DNA of 64,000 bases from Candidatus Woesearchaeota archaeon (GCA_023898345.1 CP060218.1:310001-374000), one strand, 5' to 3'. Numbered from the stretch's first letter, positions 24,131-33,081 are shown. The notes: generated from the letters alone by a model not told the origin. Translations and numbers: made by a program.

Positions 24131-27007
24131 TCAAAGCAAGGTACGAAGGAATCGTGCCGTGTGCGAGTTTTCGTGTTTGGCAATTTCTTCGGGACTTCCT
24201 TCACAGACGACAGATCCTCCTTTGTCTCCTCCTTCTGGTCCCATATCTACAATCCAATCACAACATTTGAGAACATCAAGATTATGTTCAATAACAATAA
24301 CGCTATTTCCTTTGTCGACGAGTCTGTTTAGTACGGTCACCAGTTTGTTTACGTCTTCAAAGTGCAATCCTGTCGTCGGCTCGTCAAGAACATACACAGT
24401 ATTTCCTTTTTTGAATTTTGCAAGTTCTTTCGTAAGTTTAATACGTTGCGACTCGCCACCCGACAAAGTAGTTGAGCTTTGTCCGAGTTTAATGTAGCCA
24501 AGACCAACTTCAAGCAAAGTCTTAAGTTTGCGATGAATAGAAGAATGGTGTTCAAAAAACTCAACTGCTGTTTCCACGTCCATATCCAAAACTTCGGCAA
24601 TATTCTTTCCTTTGTATGTGATTTCAAGTGTTTCTCTATTGTAGCGTTTTCCTTTACAGTCATCACATTGGACATACACGTCAGGCAAAAAGTTCATTTC
24701 AATTTTGATTAATCCGTCTCCGCGACAAGTCTCACAGCGCCCGCCAGAAACATTAAAGGAGAATCTTCCTTCTTTGTAACCACGAAGATTTGATTCCTTT
24801 GTTGTTGAAAATAATTTTCTAATCTCGTCAAACACTTTTATGTAGGTTGCAGGATTTGAACGCGGCGTTTTTCCAATAGGGTCTTGATCTATAACAATAA
24901 TGGAATCGAGTTCTTTGGGGATGCTGATAGATTTGTGCGCTCCGATTTTTTCTGTTACCATGCCAAAATTTTGTTTGAGAAGGGGAACAAGTGTTTGATT
25001 AATGAGACTTGATTTTCCTGAACCTGAAACACCACTTACGCCAAGCAAAACTCCTGTTGGAAGAGAAACGGAGACCTCTTGAAGATTATTTTCTGAAGCT
25101 CCTTTGAGGATGATAGAAGATTTTCCTTTACGTCGTTTTTGGGGAACTTCTATCTTTTTTTTACCTGATAAATATTCTCCTGTAAGACTTTTTGGGGAAG
25201 ATGCTATTTCCTTTGGCGTCCCACTTGCGACAATGTGTCCTCCGTGAACTCCTGCTCCAGGTCCAATGTCTAGCACATAGTCTGCCTCTCGAATGGTGTC
25301 CTCATCATGTTCGACGACAATGAGTGTGTTTCCCAGATTTCTTAATTTTTTGAGTGTTCCTATTAATTTTTCATTGTCTCTTTGGTGCAGACCAATTGAT
25401 GGTTCGTCGAGCACGTACAAAACTCCCATTAAATTTGATCCTATTTGTGTCGCCAGACGAATTCTTTGCGCTTCACCGCCCGACAAAGTTCCAGCAGAGC
25501 GCGACAAAGTTAGGTAGCCAAGCCCGACATTATTGAGGAAGCCGAGTCTGTCGTTAATTTCTTTGAGAACTTGCTGTGCAATAAATTTCTCTTTTTCGCT
25601 GAGTTGTTCAGGAAGATCTAAAAACCACGAAGCTGCTTGTTCGACGCTCATGTCTGTCACATCAATAATGGATTTTTCTTTAATCTTGATTGCCAAAGCT
25701 TTTTCGTTCAGACGTTTTCCTTTACAAAGTGAGCAAGGTCGTGAAAGCATAAATTTCTCGATTTCTCCTTTTCTGTACTCTGATTCTGTTTGTTTGTAGA
25801 GGCGTTCTGTTTGTGGAATAATTCCTTCCCATCCTCTGTCGAAGCTCATTTTGGCGCCCGTACTCCACTTGCCGGAAATGGGAACTTCTGTTCCGTACAA
25901 GAGAACATGTAATTGTCTTTCTGTAAATTTTTCAATGGGTGTAAACAGGTCAAAACCAAATTTCTTTCCGACGACGCCAAGCTGTTGGGAGCGCCAACTC
26001 AAATCCATTTTCCCGTACACTGCAATTGCTCCGTCGGCAATAGAAAGTTTTTTGTTTGGGATGACAAGTTGGGGAGAGATTTCAGGAATTTGTCCTATTC
26101 CGTGACAGTCGGGACAGGCGCCAAAGGGAGAGTTGAAAGAGAACATTCTGGGCTGTGCTTGCTCAAAAACAATCTGAGGGTGCTCGGGACAAGCGCCAAA
26201 ACTTGAATAGACTGTTTCTCCAACTCCCCTCATCATTTCCTTTTTGAAACCCTTCCCATAACTTTCCTTTGCTGTTTTTTCAGCTTCAATGTCCAAAATA
26301 ATGAGGGTTCCTTGTCCGAATTGGAGTGCTTGTTCAACAGCGTCAGAAATACGCAAACGTTCTTCCTCACTTACTTCTACTCTGTCGACTACGGCTTCAA
26401 TGTAATGCTTTTCATAACGTTCAAGTTTAAGCTCTTCAAGAACAGACTCAAGACGATATACAAGAGAATTAACTCTCACTCTCGTAAATCCCTCCTTTTT
26501 CAAATCCTCAAAAACTTTTTCGTGTGTTCCTTTTTTTCCTCTGATAATCGGGGCTAAAATCATAACTTGCTTTTTTTGTTCTGCCATGATAAGATTAATG
26601 ATGTTTTCAGCAGATTGTGGTTTAATTTTTGAATGACATAAAGGACAGTAGGAAACTCCGACGCGCGCAAAAAGGAGACGAAGGTAGTCATAAATTTCTG
26701 TGACTGTTCCCACCGTCGAGCGTGGATTTTTAGAAGTTGTTTTTTGTTCAATAGAAATCGCAGGAGAAAGACCATCTATGGAATCGACATCGGGCTTGTC
26801 CATCAATCCTAAGAATTGTCTTGCGTAGGCAGAGAGGGATTCTACGTACCGACGTTGTCCTTCGGCGTAAATGGTGTCAAAGGCAAGAGTTGATTTTCCT
26901 GAACCGGAAAGGCCTGTAATGACGGTTAATTTGTTTCTGGGAATCTCTACGGTAATGTTTTTGAGATTGTGTTGGCGTGCTCCTCTGACAATAATATTTT
27001 CGTTCAT
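24131..27007 (-). CDS. uvrA: Excinuclease ABC subunit A
   Basis: Damage-recognition ATPase of nucleotide excision repair. The 958-residue product has both ABC modules: Walker A GLSGSGKS (about 32-39) and GVSGSGKSS, signatures LSGGEAQRI and LSGGESQRI, and zinc sites CPLC, CSLCKGKRL and CETCRGDG/CDDCKGKRY. I choose the ATG at 27007; a GTG at 27013 adds two residues and is nearer the TATA box (about 27039-27047). UvrABC is patchy in archaea and bacterial in origin. UvrC lies at 61-63 kb; UvrB is not in the window. Confidence 0.96.
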   Translation of the reverse strand: MNENIIVRGARQHNLKNITVEIPRNKLTVITGLSGSGKSTLAFDTIYAEGQRRYVESLSAYARQFLGLMDKPDVDSIDGLSPAISIEQKTTSKNPRSTVGTVTEIYDYLRLLFARVGVSYCPLCHSKIKPQSAENIINLIMAEQKKQVMILAPIIRGKKGTHEKVFEDLKKEGFTRVRVNSLVYRLESVLEELKLERYEKHYIEAVVDRVEVSEEERLRISDAVEQALQFGQGTLIILDIEAEKTAKESYGKGFKKEMMRGVGETVYSSFGACPEHPQIVFEQAQPRMFSFNSPFGACPDCHGIGQIPEISPQLVIPNKKLSIADGAIAVYGKMDLSWRSQQLGVVGKKFGFDLFTPIEKFTERQLHVLLYGTEVPISGKWSTGAKMSFDRGWEGIIPQTERLYKQTESEYRKGEIEKFMLSRPCSLCKGKRLNEKALAIKIKEKSIIDVTDMSVEQAASWFLDLPEQLSEKEKFIAQQVLKEINDRLGFLNNVGLGYLTLSRSAGTLSGGEAQRIRLATQIGSNLMGVLYVLDEPSIGLHQRDNEKLIGTLKKLRNLGNTLIVVEHDEDTIREADYVLDIGPGAGVHGGHIVASGTPKEIASSPKSLTGEYLSGKKKIEVPQKRRKGKSSIILKGASENNLQEVSVSLPTGVLLGVSGVSGSGKSSLINQTLVPLLKQNFGMVTEKIGAHKSISIPKELDSIIVIDQDPIGKTPRSNPATYIKVFDEIRKLFSTTKESNLRGYKEGRFSFNVSGGRCETCRGDGLIKIEMNFLPDVYVQCDDCKGKRYNRETLEITYKGKNIAEVLDMDVETAVEFFEHHSSIHRKLKTLLEVGLGYIKLGQSSTTLSGGESQRIKLTKELAKFKKGNTVYVLDEPTTGLHFEDVNKLVTVLNRLVDKGNSVIVIEHNLDVLKCCDWIVDMGPEGGDKGGSVVCEGSPEEIAKHENSHTARFLRTLL

Positions 27008-27081
27008 GTTCACATCTGAAAAAGAAGAAGCTAAAGAATTTATAAAAGTGTCCTAGGGGATTGAAGCTTGGTCTTCTTTTT

Positions 27082-27777
27082 TTACTCAGTGTAATATTCT
27101 CCTTCTCCATTTGTGTTGTTCTTCACAAAGCTTGCGACAGAGTCAATCTGGTTTTCGGCAAGAGACATGTGCAAATGCAAAGCTCCGCTTTCGTCAAAGT
27201 ATTCTTTTGTGATTTGTCCTAGTTTGCGAAATGAACCATAAAATGCTCCACAAAATTCTCCAGGAATAACGAGTTTCATTGTCACTCTGTTCATGGAAAT
27301 GGGCATTCTCTTTTGGAGCAATTTCAAAACAGCTTCTGCTTGAACAATCATGTCTTGCAAAGGGTTAACATTGTAACTTACTTTCTCAAACTCAGAGGAA
27401 ATCATGCTTGGGGTGTACTTTCCCTTTGTCTGCGGATTCAGGGCATTTGCGACAATGTATGCAACAATTTGTTCGCGTTTTTCCTCACGAAGTTTGTTGA
27501 GGAATGCTGTTGGAATTTGACATTCTCCTTTGAGAAGAATTTCTTTGAGGATGTTTTCTTGCGACATGTCGCCAAAGCTTTTTTTGAGAGAAATCTCTGA
27601 TGCCATCTCACCCTTTTTTTGGTCTGCAAAGATTTTGTCGTCAGCGAGAACATCGGACAAATCAACTGTCTCTGGTTTTTTTCTAAATCTCTCTAAAACA
27701 TCAAAATCTACTAGAACTTCAAATTGTTCTCCTGCTTTTTTGTAACGTACTTCGAAAGCTTTGTCGACGCTTACCAT
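27082..27777 (-). CDS. SBDS-family ribosome maturation protein
   Basis: Archaeal homologue of Shwachman-Bodian-Diamond syndrome protein/Sdo1, which helps release the anti-association factor from the large subunit. The 231-residue product has the N-terminal FYSH-like domain (VRYKKAGEQFEVLVDFDVLE), the middle helical domain (REEKREQIVAYIVANALNPQ) and the C-terminal ferredoxin-like domain ending in GALHLHMSLAENQID. A TATA box at 27799-27808 gives a leaderless start. It lies between the DP2 fragment and uvrA. Confidence 0.93.
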   Translation of the reverse strand: MVSVDKAFEVRYKKAGEQFEVLVDFDVLERFRKKPETVDLSDVLADDKIFADQKKGEMASEISLKKSFGDMSQENILKEILLKGECQIPTAFLNKLREEKREQIVAYIVANALNPQTKGKYTPSMISSEFEKVSYNVNPLQDMIVQAEAVLKLLQKRMPISMNRVTMKLVIPGEFCGAFYGSFRKLGQITKEYFDESGALHLHMSLAENQIDSVASFVKNNTNGEGEYYTE

Positions 27778-27823
27778 GAATGCTTGAAAGAAGGGCGGCT
27801 TAAATACTTATGTCTGTGTGACA

Positions 27824-29248
27824 CTATTTCTTCTTCTCTTCATTCAGCTTCTCGACAAGTTCAAGCGCCCATTCTTCCTCACAGTAGCCATTGGGTACAA
27901 GGAGATGATTGTTTTCCGAAAATTCTCCGTAGGAAATGAGCAAATCACCAAGGTGAAGGATCTCCTCAATATCTTTGCTGCAAGCTCGAGCTTCCTTTTG
28001 AGTTCGTAGTTTGCGCACACTCCCGTCTTTGAGGCGTACAATGGGGGGTTCTAGTTCGTCGCAGGCTGTGATTACTGTTGCTTTTCCGGGTCGCTCTAGT
28101 TTGAGCTGCGTTCCAACTCCAATAAAATCGTCAACAATTTCCATAGTTTGAGCCGAAACTGAGCAAGATGCAAAGCCTGAAGTTCTGTTTCTTCCGTAAC
28201 GCAAACGAAAGCCACCGCGCCTCATGGGAAAAGTAAAGACAGGTCTTCCTGCGACAATGTCTTGAATAAATTTGTAATTGGGGAGAACCTTTGGTTTCTC
28301 TTCTTTTTTTTCAGAACTTTCCTTTTTCTCAGTGTTAGCATTTCCGCCAGCTGCTGCTTTTATTTTCTTTTGCAGGTCCAAGAAATCCTTGAGAAAAAGC
28401 CATTGCTCCATACCAAAATCCGCACCCCAGTCCTCAATTCTTTTGTTTACCTTCATTGCTTTTTGGATAATACACTCGGCGATGACAAGGCACATTCCTC
28501 CTCTAATTCTATTTGTTTCAATTCTTGGCAAGTCTTTGAAATTGGACACTTCCAGTTCCTCTGTTGGGTCGCCTGAAATTTCTACTCCAATATTTTTGAT
28601 GAGGAAGTCTGTTTCCTGCTCACTAGGTAAGTACTGCAAACGGACACAACGGTCATTATAATCACTGAGTTCAGTATGAAAACGTTTGATTTCTTTCTCG
28701 TCTGGGTCAAAGGTTGTGTAGCCCATTTTTTTGCGTACATAGTCGCCAATCAAAACAGATACAGCGCCAGCAGTTCCACCCGCAGCTCTGACGGGACCCG
28801 CGTAATTGAGACACATGTATTCTTCTCCATCTCTTCTTTTTTTGATGCTAATATCAATGAAGCCTTCTAAAGGAGCAGAAATAACTCCCAAAGTGATGTA
28901 GGCAAAACCGACACGAATGCCTGTTTCCATAGCTTCTTTTTTGCTTTCAAAGGAACAAAATTCCTCTTTTGCAACTTCGTAGGCAATTTGCAGACCGACA
29001 CGCCAGTCTAGCTTTCCATATTCAGCTTCTAGACTTTGGATGCGTGCTGCAACGCCAGAATTGAGAATTTGTGGAGTAAACACAGAAATAAGTCCTTCAA
29101 CACGCTGAGAAATTTCTTTGGCAAGGGGCATTTCAACTTTGTCGTGCGGATCGAAACCCTTTGCTTTGGCGGCCTGAGCTACTTTGTACGCGTGCTCAAG
29201 TTCTTTGTCAAAATTCGAGAAATATTTTTCAATTTTTGATTCTGCCAT
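27824..29248 (-). CDS. polC: DNA polymerase D large subunit DP2, N-terminal portion only
   Basis: N-terminal part of the replicative PolD large subunit. The 474 residues contain hallmark DP2 segments: YAGPVRAAGGTAGAVSVLIG, the VRLQYLPSEQE region, GGFRLRYGRNRTSGFASCSV and the NNHLLVPNGYCEEEWALELV region. Full DP2 proteins run to about 1,100-1,300 residues, with the catalytic acidic motif and zinc modules in the second half; none of that is here. The ORF stops after a charged NEEKKK tail and is followed at once by the SBDS promoter, so this looks like a clean split gene and not a frameshift. The C-terminal half must be elsewhere. Confidence 0.9.
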   Translation of the reverse strand: MAESKIEKYFSNFDKELEHAYKVAQAAKAKGFDPHDKVEMPLAKEISQRVEGLISVFTPQILNSGVAARIQSLEAEYGKLDWRVGLQIAYEVAKEEFCSFESKKEAMETGIRVGFAYITLGVISAPLEGFIDISIKKRRDGEEYMCLNYAGPVRAAGGTAGAVSVLIGDYVRKKMGYTTFDPDEKEIKRFHTELSDYNDRCVRLQYLPSEQETDFLIKNIGVEISGDPTEELEVSNFKDLPRIETNRIRGGMCLVIAECIIQKAMKVNKRIEDWGADFGMEQWLFLKDFLDLQKKIKAAAGGNANTEKKESSEKKEEKPKVLPNYKFIQDIVAGRPVFTFPMRRGGFRLRYGRNRTSGFASCSVSAQTMEIVDDFIGVGTQLKLERPGKATVITACDELEPPIVRLKDGSVRKLRTQKEARACSKDIEEILHLGDLLISYGEFSENNHLLVPNGYCEEEWALELVEKLNEEKKK

Positions 29249-29311
29249 TTTTAGAAACCTCTCTCTCCTTACTATTTCTTAGCTTTGCTTGGGTTCATTT
29301 AAAGTTTGCGT

Positions 29312-29722
29312 TTACTTTACTCTGTACTCTTCGAAACGAACGCGCCCATTCTCCACGGCCTCACGAATGCTTTTCTCTGTTCCCGTCATTCTGGCGTTCT
29401 GGCTTTTCACTTCGACAAACACTATCTCTTCAATTTCTCTTTCGTTCAGACCGCGAAAGCAGACAAAGTCAATGGGCGCACCTAAAAATTTGCATTCGGA
29501 TGGATCGACGGGAAAATCTGGTAAGTAGGGGGCGATTTGTTCGCTGAATTGTCCTGTCAGAACAGAGCGAGACTTCTTCACTGCATCCTTTCTTTCCTTT
29601 TCAAGCATTGCCTGAGCGGCTTCGTACATAATTCTTTTTCCTACGGCCTTTCCCGCAAAGTATGCAAGAATGACCATAATGAAAAGACTCAAAGCAAGAA
29701 CAATAACAAAAAGTGTTTCCAT
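29312..29722 (-). CDS. Membrane-anchored Holliday-junction-resolvase-related endonuclease-like protein
   Basis: A 136-residue protein started at the ATG at 29722 (METLFVIVLALSLFIMVILA), 26 bases from a TATA box near 29743-29753. An N-terminal membrane helix is followed by a basic amphipathic helix and a domain containing GAPIDFVCFRG and VFVEVKSQNARMTGTE, which resembles the predicted-endonuclease family PF10107 (Asp and E-x-K nuclease residues). Function is unproven. It is divergent from the ligase fragment. Confidence 0.8.
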   Translation of the reverse strand: METLFVIVLALSLFIMVILAYFAGKAVGKRIMYEAAQAMLEKERKDAVKKSRSVLTGQFSEQIAPYLPDFPVDPSECKFLGAPIDFVCFRGLNEREIEEIVFVEVKSQNARMTGTEKSIREAVENGRVRFEEYRVK

Positions 29723-29818
29723 GAGAAAAAGGAAAAGAAAGATTTTATATGCTTTTAGAAAAAAATTTTGCTCAGGCAAAAAGCTCAATTATTTAAACAG
29801 CTCAAAAGTCAGAGAGAT

Positions 29819-30553
29819 ATGAATCTTTTTCGCTTTACAAAGCAGAGTCCAAAACAAGAAAAAGAAATTCTCTGCAAAAAAGAGGAGTTAACCATTTCTC
29901 AAGAAGGAGAAGAAGAAATATTTTTTATCAAAAGTTCAGACGCTCTTTCCAAATGTGAACCCTTTCTGTTCATGGCGCCATCAGAATCACGCATTGTTTC
30001 TCAAGAAGGGGAAGCACAAGAATTTTTTGCAAAGAGCATTGCCGACGGAGTTGAGGGGTTGATGTTCAAGCGGCTGGAAAGTCCCTACAAACCAGGATTG
30101 CGCGCAGGGGGTATGGCAAAGCTCAAAGAGGTAAAGGATGATTTAGATTTGCTTGTCGTTGGTGCTGAACGGGGCAAGGGAAAGCGAGCAGGTTTTTATT
30201 CTTCCTTTTTAGTTGCTGTTCAACAAAGAGAGTACGAAGATGAAAGTGAACGTTTCCTTGTGGTAGGAAAAGTCTCTTCGGGAATAAAGGAGAAGGAGGA
30301 CAGTTCTGAGGGTGTCAGTATGCAGACAATGAGCGAGCTTTTGGAACCTCTAAAAATAGGAGAAGAGAAAGATTTGACGTTTTTTGAGCCAAAAATTATT
30401 CTACAAGTTCGTTATCAGGAAGTTCAAAAGTCCACCCAATATTCTTCGGGCTATGCTCTTCGCTTCCCAAGAATCATAACGTTGCGAGAGGACAAATCTC
30501 TTGACGAGGTTGCTTATCTTGATGAAATTTCGGAGTCTCGTGTTTTGCACTAG
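29819..30553 (+). CDS. lig: ATP-dependent DNA ligase, C-terminal part only
   Basis: A 244-residue fragment of an archaeal/eukaryotic-type DNA ligase. Motif IV (GVEGLMFKRLESPYKPGLR), the motif V region (AKLKEVKDDLDLLVVGAERG) and the OB fold with KIILQVRYQEVQKSTQYSSG and LRFPRIITLREDKS are clear. The DNA-binding domain and nucleotidyl lysine motif I (KxDG) are missing. The Trp usual before motif V is replaced (GGMAKLKE). A TATA box (29788-29798) lies 26 bases from the ATG at 29819, so this half-gene has its own leaderless promoter and is probably expressed as a separate polypeptide. Confidence 0.88.
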   Translation: MNLFRFTKQSPKQEKEILCKKEELTISQEGEEEIFFIKSSDALSKCEPFLFMAPSESRIVSQEGEAQEFFAKSIADGVEGLMFKRLESPYKPGLRAGGMAKLKEVKDDLDLLVVGAERGKGKRAGFYSSFLVAVQQREYEDESERFLVVGKVSSGIKEKEDSSEGVSMQTMSELLEPLKIGEEKDLTFFEPKIILQVRYQEVQKSTQYSSGYALRFPRIITLREDKSLDEVAYLDEISESRVLH

Positions 30554-30643
30554 ATTTTTGTTTTCTTTCTCTTTTTTTGTTTGGAGTCTGTGAAAGTGAC
30601 AGAGTAAATTTATATTTAAAAAAAGAATGGTAGAGGATTACTT

Positions 30644-30820
30644 ATGGAAATGCAGTATCTATTTTATGGGGTTGCCGTGTTTTTTTTCATGGTAACTGTC
30701 GGGTATTTTGTTGGCAATTACCTTGATGAGATACCTGGTTCGATAAAGGCAGTTTTGAGTTTTGTTACTGCTGCTTTTTTGTTTGTTTTGGGGGATTATT
30801 TGAGGAGGTTGAATAAATAA
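30644..30820 (+). CDS. Small two-helix membrane protein
   Basis: A 58-residue ORF (MEMQYLFYGVAVFFFMVTVG) with two hydrophobic helices separated by a short loop (NYLDEIPGSIK) and a basic end (LRRLNK). It follows a strong AT-rich TATA element (about 30605-30620). Its stop shares one base with the next start (TAATG), which argues for translation. No family recognised. Confidence 0.65.
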   Translation: MEMQYLFYGVAVFFFMVTVGYFVGNYLDEIPGSIKAVLSFVTAAFLFVLGDYLRRLNK

Positions 30821-31134
30821 TGGCAGCTAGTTCAGCAGAGTGGTCTATTGCTCTGGGTATTTTGGTGTATATCATAGCGTTTATTGTTGCTGCTTACTTT
30901 TACTTTAAGTACAAGAGACTTTCTTTGATTGTGTTTACAGCTTCTGTTGCAACATATATTTTTGCAGTGTTTTATACGTGGGATATTTATGATTTAGGAA
31001 ATGCTAAACATTGGATAATGCTTTTGCTTCTTATTTCTACGGGACTTATGTTTTTTTTGGGAAAATATTTTTCCAAATTTGATTTAGAGCCCGATAAACC
31101 TCATACTTCACTTGTTGAGAAGAGCAGAAAATGA
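30820..31134 (+). CDS. Three-helix membrane protein, unknown
   Basis: A 104-residue protein with three membrane helices (about residues 8-29, 36-54 and 61-80) and a charged C-terminal tail (SKFDLEPDKPHTSLVEKSRK). It overlaps the preceding small gene by 1 base and the next by 4, so it is the second member of a four-gene membrane cassette. No conserved catalytic residues are visible. Confidence 0.72.
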   Translation: MAASSAEWSIALGILVYIIAFIVAAYFYFKYKRLSLIVFTASVATYIFAVFYTWDIYDLGNAKHWIMLLLLISTGLMFFLGKYFSKFDLEPDKPHTSLVEKSRK

Positions 31135-31676
31135 AAGAGAATCAATCATTGTGGAAGCATGTTGTCTTTATGGGAGCTTTAGTTTTTCTTTTTCTTTTAA
31201 TTCTTTTTCTTTCTTCGGCTGGTCATGTTAAGGCTCAGTATGAATTTTCTGATAGTAGTGAAGAGGAAATGTCTTCTTATATCTCTATAGGGAAGGTAAC
31301 TTTGACAAATGATGGGCTTCTTCCTGCGCGAGCACATTTGAAGACTTATATTGCTTGTCCTGTAGGTGTTACGCAAACATATGGGGAAAGTATTATGTAT
31401 AGGGGTGAGAAAAGAGTCGGGGATTACTCTTCTGATCCTTTTGGTTCTTATATTGGAAATCAAGTTGATTTGGATTCAAAGGAGACTCTTGTTTTGACGA
31501 TGGTTGTCAGTTTGTTTCCTTCTTCTTCTGATGAACCTCAAAGCTTGGCATATTCTCTTTATGAGGTAGATGGGAATGATAGGTATTCTTTTGATTGTTC
31601 AAATCCAAATGGGTATGAGGTTTTTCAAACGATTACTATAACTTTTCTTCCTCGGGAATCTGTCCTAATAAAATAA
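31131..31676 (+). CDS. Signal-anchored extracellular beta-sandwich-like protein
   Basis: A 181-residue protein with one N-terminal membrane helix (VVFMGALVFLFLLILFLSSA) and an external domain of alternating strands. ISIGKVTLTNDGLLPARAHL recalls CARDB/Ig-like folds often found on archaeal surface proteins. Two cysteines (IACPVG and FDCSNP) may pair. It overlaps the upstream gene by 4 bases and precedes a 42-codon membrane ORF by 3 bases. Confidence 0.7.
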   Translation: MKENQSLWKHVVFMGALVFLFLLILFLSSAGHVKAQYEFSDSSEEEMSSYISIGKVTLTNDGLLPARAHLKTYIACPVGVTQTYGESIMYRGEKRVGDYSSDPFGSYIGNQVDLDSKETLVLTMVVSLFPSSSDEPQSLAYSLYEVDGNDRYSFDCSNPNGYEVFQTITITFLPRESVLIK

Positions 31677-31679
31677 AAA

Positions 31680-31808
31680 ATGTACAAAAAAGCAGATCTT
31701 AGCTCTCTTCAAATAGCTCTGATTTTTTTTATTGTCTTATTTTTTTTAACTTTGTATTTTGTTGCAAAGCGAATTTCTCTTTTCAAAACTCTTGTTCTTG
31801 GGGGTTAG
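31680..31808 (+). CDS. Very small single-helix membrane protein
   Basis: A 42-residue ORF (MYKKADLSSLQIALIFFIVL) consisting of a basic start, one strong membrane helix and a short basic tail. It begins 3 bases after the previous stop, in line with the tight packing of the cassette. Its 3' end overlaps the convergent deoxyribosyltransferase gene by 26 bases. Expression is inferred from position only. Confidence 0.5.
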   Translation: MYKKADLSSLQIALIFFIVLFFLTLYFVAKRISLFKTLVLGG

Positions 31809-32295
31809 CTTTTTGTACGTATTTGTTTAAAGTTTCTAGTGTCTCTGTAAGTGAAGTGCTTATTGTTCCTTTTGTTTGGTAGATGAAGTGTTCAACTTGT
31901 AAATTGACTTGGGCGCCTTCGTTGTCGCCACAAAGTCGAAAATCTCCTCTGTATGCAAAGACAACTTTTCCTTTGGCAGCAGCATAGCCAAGTTCAGCGC
32001 AGACGCCAGAGTTTGGGTCGCTCCCGTCGAGGACTGCTAAAAGAATGTCGCAGCTTTCGATTGCTTTTTGGTTATTTTCTGCTATGATTTTATTTGTTTC
32101 CTTCCATTTTGTTTTTCTTTCTTCTAAAGAAGTACTTGTTTTACTTTCGTTAATGAGTGATTCGGGTGTAAGTGTCCAGGGATCTAGAATTTCTAGGCCT
32201 AACTCTTGGAGTTTTGGTACTAACTCTTTGTAATAAAATGATCTTCCTGCTTCACTAAATCCTAATTCTGAGGCGATGTACACTTTGAATTTCAT
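31783..32295 (-). CDS. Nucleoside 2-deoxyribosyltransferase family protein
   Basis: A 170-residue enzyme-like protein starting at the ATG at 32295 (MKFKVYIASELGFSEAGRSF), 26 bases from a TATA box at 32317-32325. The N-terminal strand, the CDILLAVLDGSDPNSGVCAE loop with Asp and Glu, and the ELGYAAAKGK helix are the family hallmarks. It probably exchanges or hydrolyses the base of deoxynucleosides (nucleotide salvage or clean-up). Substrate cannot be assigned. Confidence 0.85.
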   Translation of the reverse strand: MKFKVYIASELGFSEAGRSFYYKELVPKLQELGLEILDPWTLTPESLINESKTSTSLEERKTKWKETNKIIAENNQKAIESCDILLAVLDGSDPNSGVCAELGYAAAKGKVVFAYRGDFRLCGDNEGAQVNLQVEHFIYQTKGTISTSLTETLETLNKYVQKANPQEQEF

Positions 32296-32405
32296 AGTTT
32301 TTTTATTGCTGAAATCTTTATAAATTGATTTATGTTTGTCCTTATTGGTGTTTTTTAAAAGCGCCAGTATCCTTGTATAGCAAGGTCGCCTAAATAATAG
32401 GAAAA

Positions 32406-32894
32406 ATGGCAAAAGAAAAAGTTGAAGTACTTATTGAAGGAGGAAAAGCAACAGCTGCTCCTCCACTTGGTCCGGCTCTTGGTCCTCTAAAAGTAAATAT
32501 TGGACAAGTAGTTGCTGATATTAACAAAAAGACAGCAGACTTCAAGGGAATGAAGGTTCCTGTAAAAGTTATTGTTGATACAGAAACGAAGGCATACACA
32601 ATTGAGATTGGAACTCCTCCGGCGTCTCAGCTTATCAAGTCTGAACTGAAGATTCCAAAAGGAAGTGGAACGCCAGACAAAACATATGTTGGAGACATGA
32701 GTATTGACCAAATTAAGAAGGTTGCACGAATGAAATTTGATTCTCTTCTTGCGAATGATTTGAAAGCAGCAGTTCGTGAAATTGCAGGGACTTGTTATTC
32801 TTTGGGGATCAAGGTTGATGGAAAGGTTCCACGAGAATTTATTGCAGATGTTAAGGCAGGCAAATACGACAAAGTATTGAATGAGGAAATCTAA
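32406..32894 (+). CDS. rpl11: Ribosomal protein uL11
   Basis: Stalk-base protein that binds the GTPase-centre rRNA. The 162-residue product carries GKATAAPPLGPALGPLKVNI near the start, the L11 signature, and ends in the RNA-binding domain around VARMKFDSLLANDLKAAVRE. It is unusual in being followed by S27ae instead of the L1-L10-L12 genes. Confidence 0.96.
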   Translation: MAKEKVEVLIEGGKATAAPPLGPALGPLKVNIGQVVADINKKTADFKGMKVPVKVIVDTETKAYTIEIGTPPASQLIKSELKIPKGSGTPDKTYVGDMSIDQIKKVARMKFDSLLANDLKAAVREIAGTCYSLGIKVDGKVPREFIADVKAGKYDKVLNEEI

Positions 32895-32895
32895 A

Positions 32896-33081
32896 ATGAC
32901 AAAAAGTAAACAAAAAAAAGCATCAAGCAAAGCATCACATAAGTGGACTTTTTACAGTTCTGGAAAGAAAGAGAGAAAGGAATGTCCGAAGTGTGGGGCA
33001 GGAGTTTTCTTAGGACAGTACAAAAATCCTGAACGATTTCACTGTGGGCGTTGCTCATACACTGAGTTTTCAAAGCAGTAG
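32896..33081 (+). CDS. rps27ae: Ribosomal protein S27ae
   Basis: A 61-residue zinc-ribbon small-subunit protein starting at the ATG at 32896, one base after the L11 stop. The cysteines CPKC and CGRC and the HKWTFYSSGKKERKECPKCG segment identify S27ae, here without a ubiquitin domain. Confidence 0.93.
   Translation: MTKSKQKKASSKASHKWTFYSSGKKERKECPKCGAGVFLGQYKNPERFHCGRCSYTEFSKQ

Noticed and set aside
27824..29248. DP2 truncation caused by an intein or simple frameshift
   Set aside because: No intein motifs are present, and no frame downstream encodes more DP2; the SBDS promoter begins within 30 bases of the stop.
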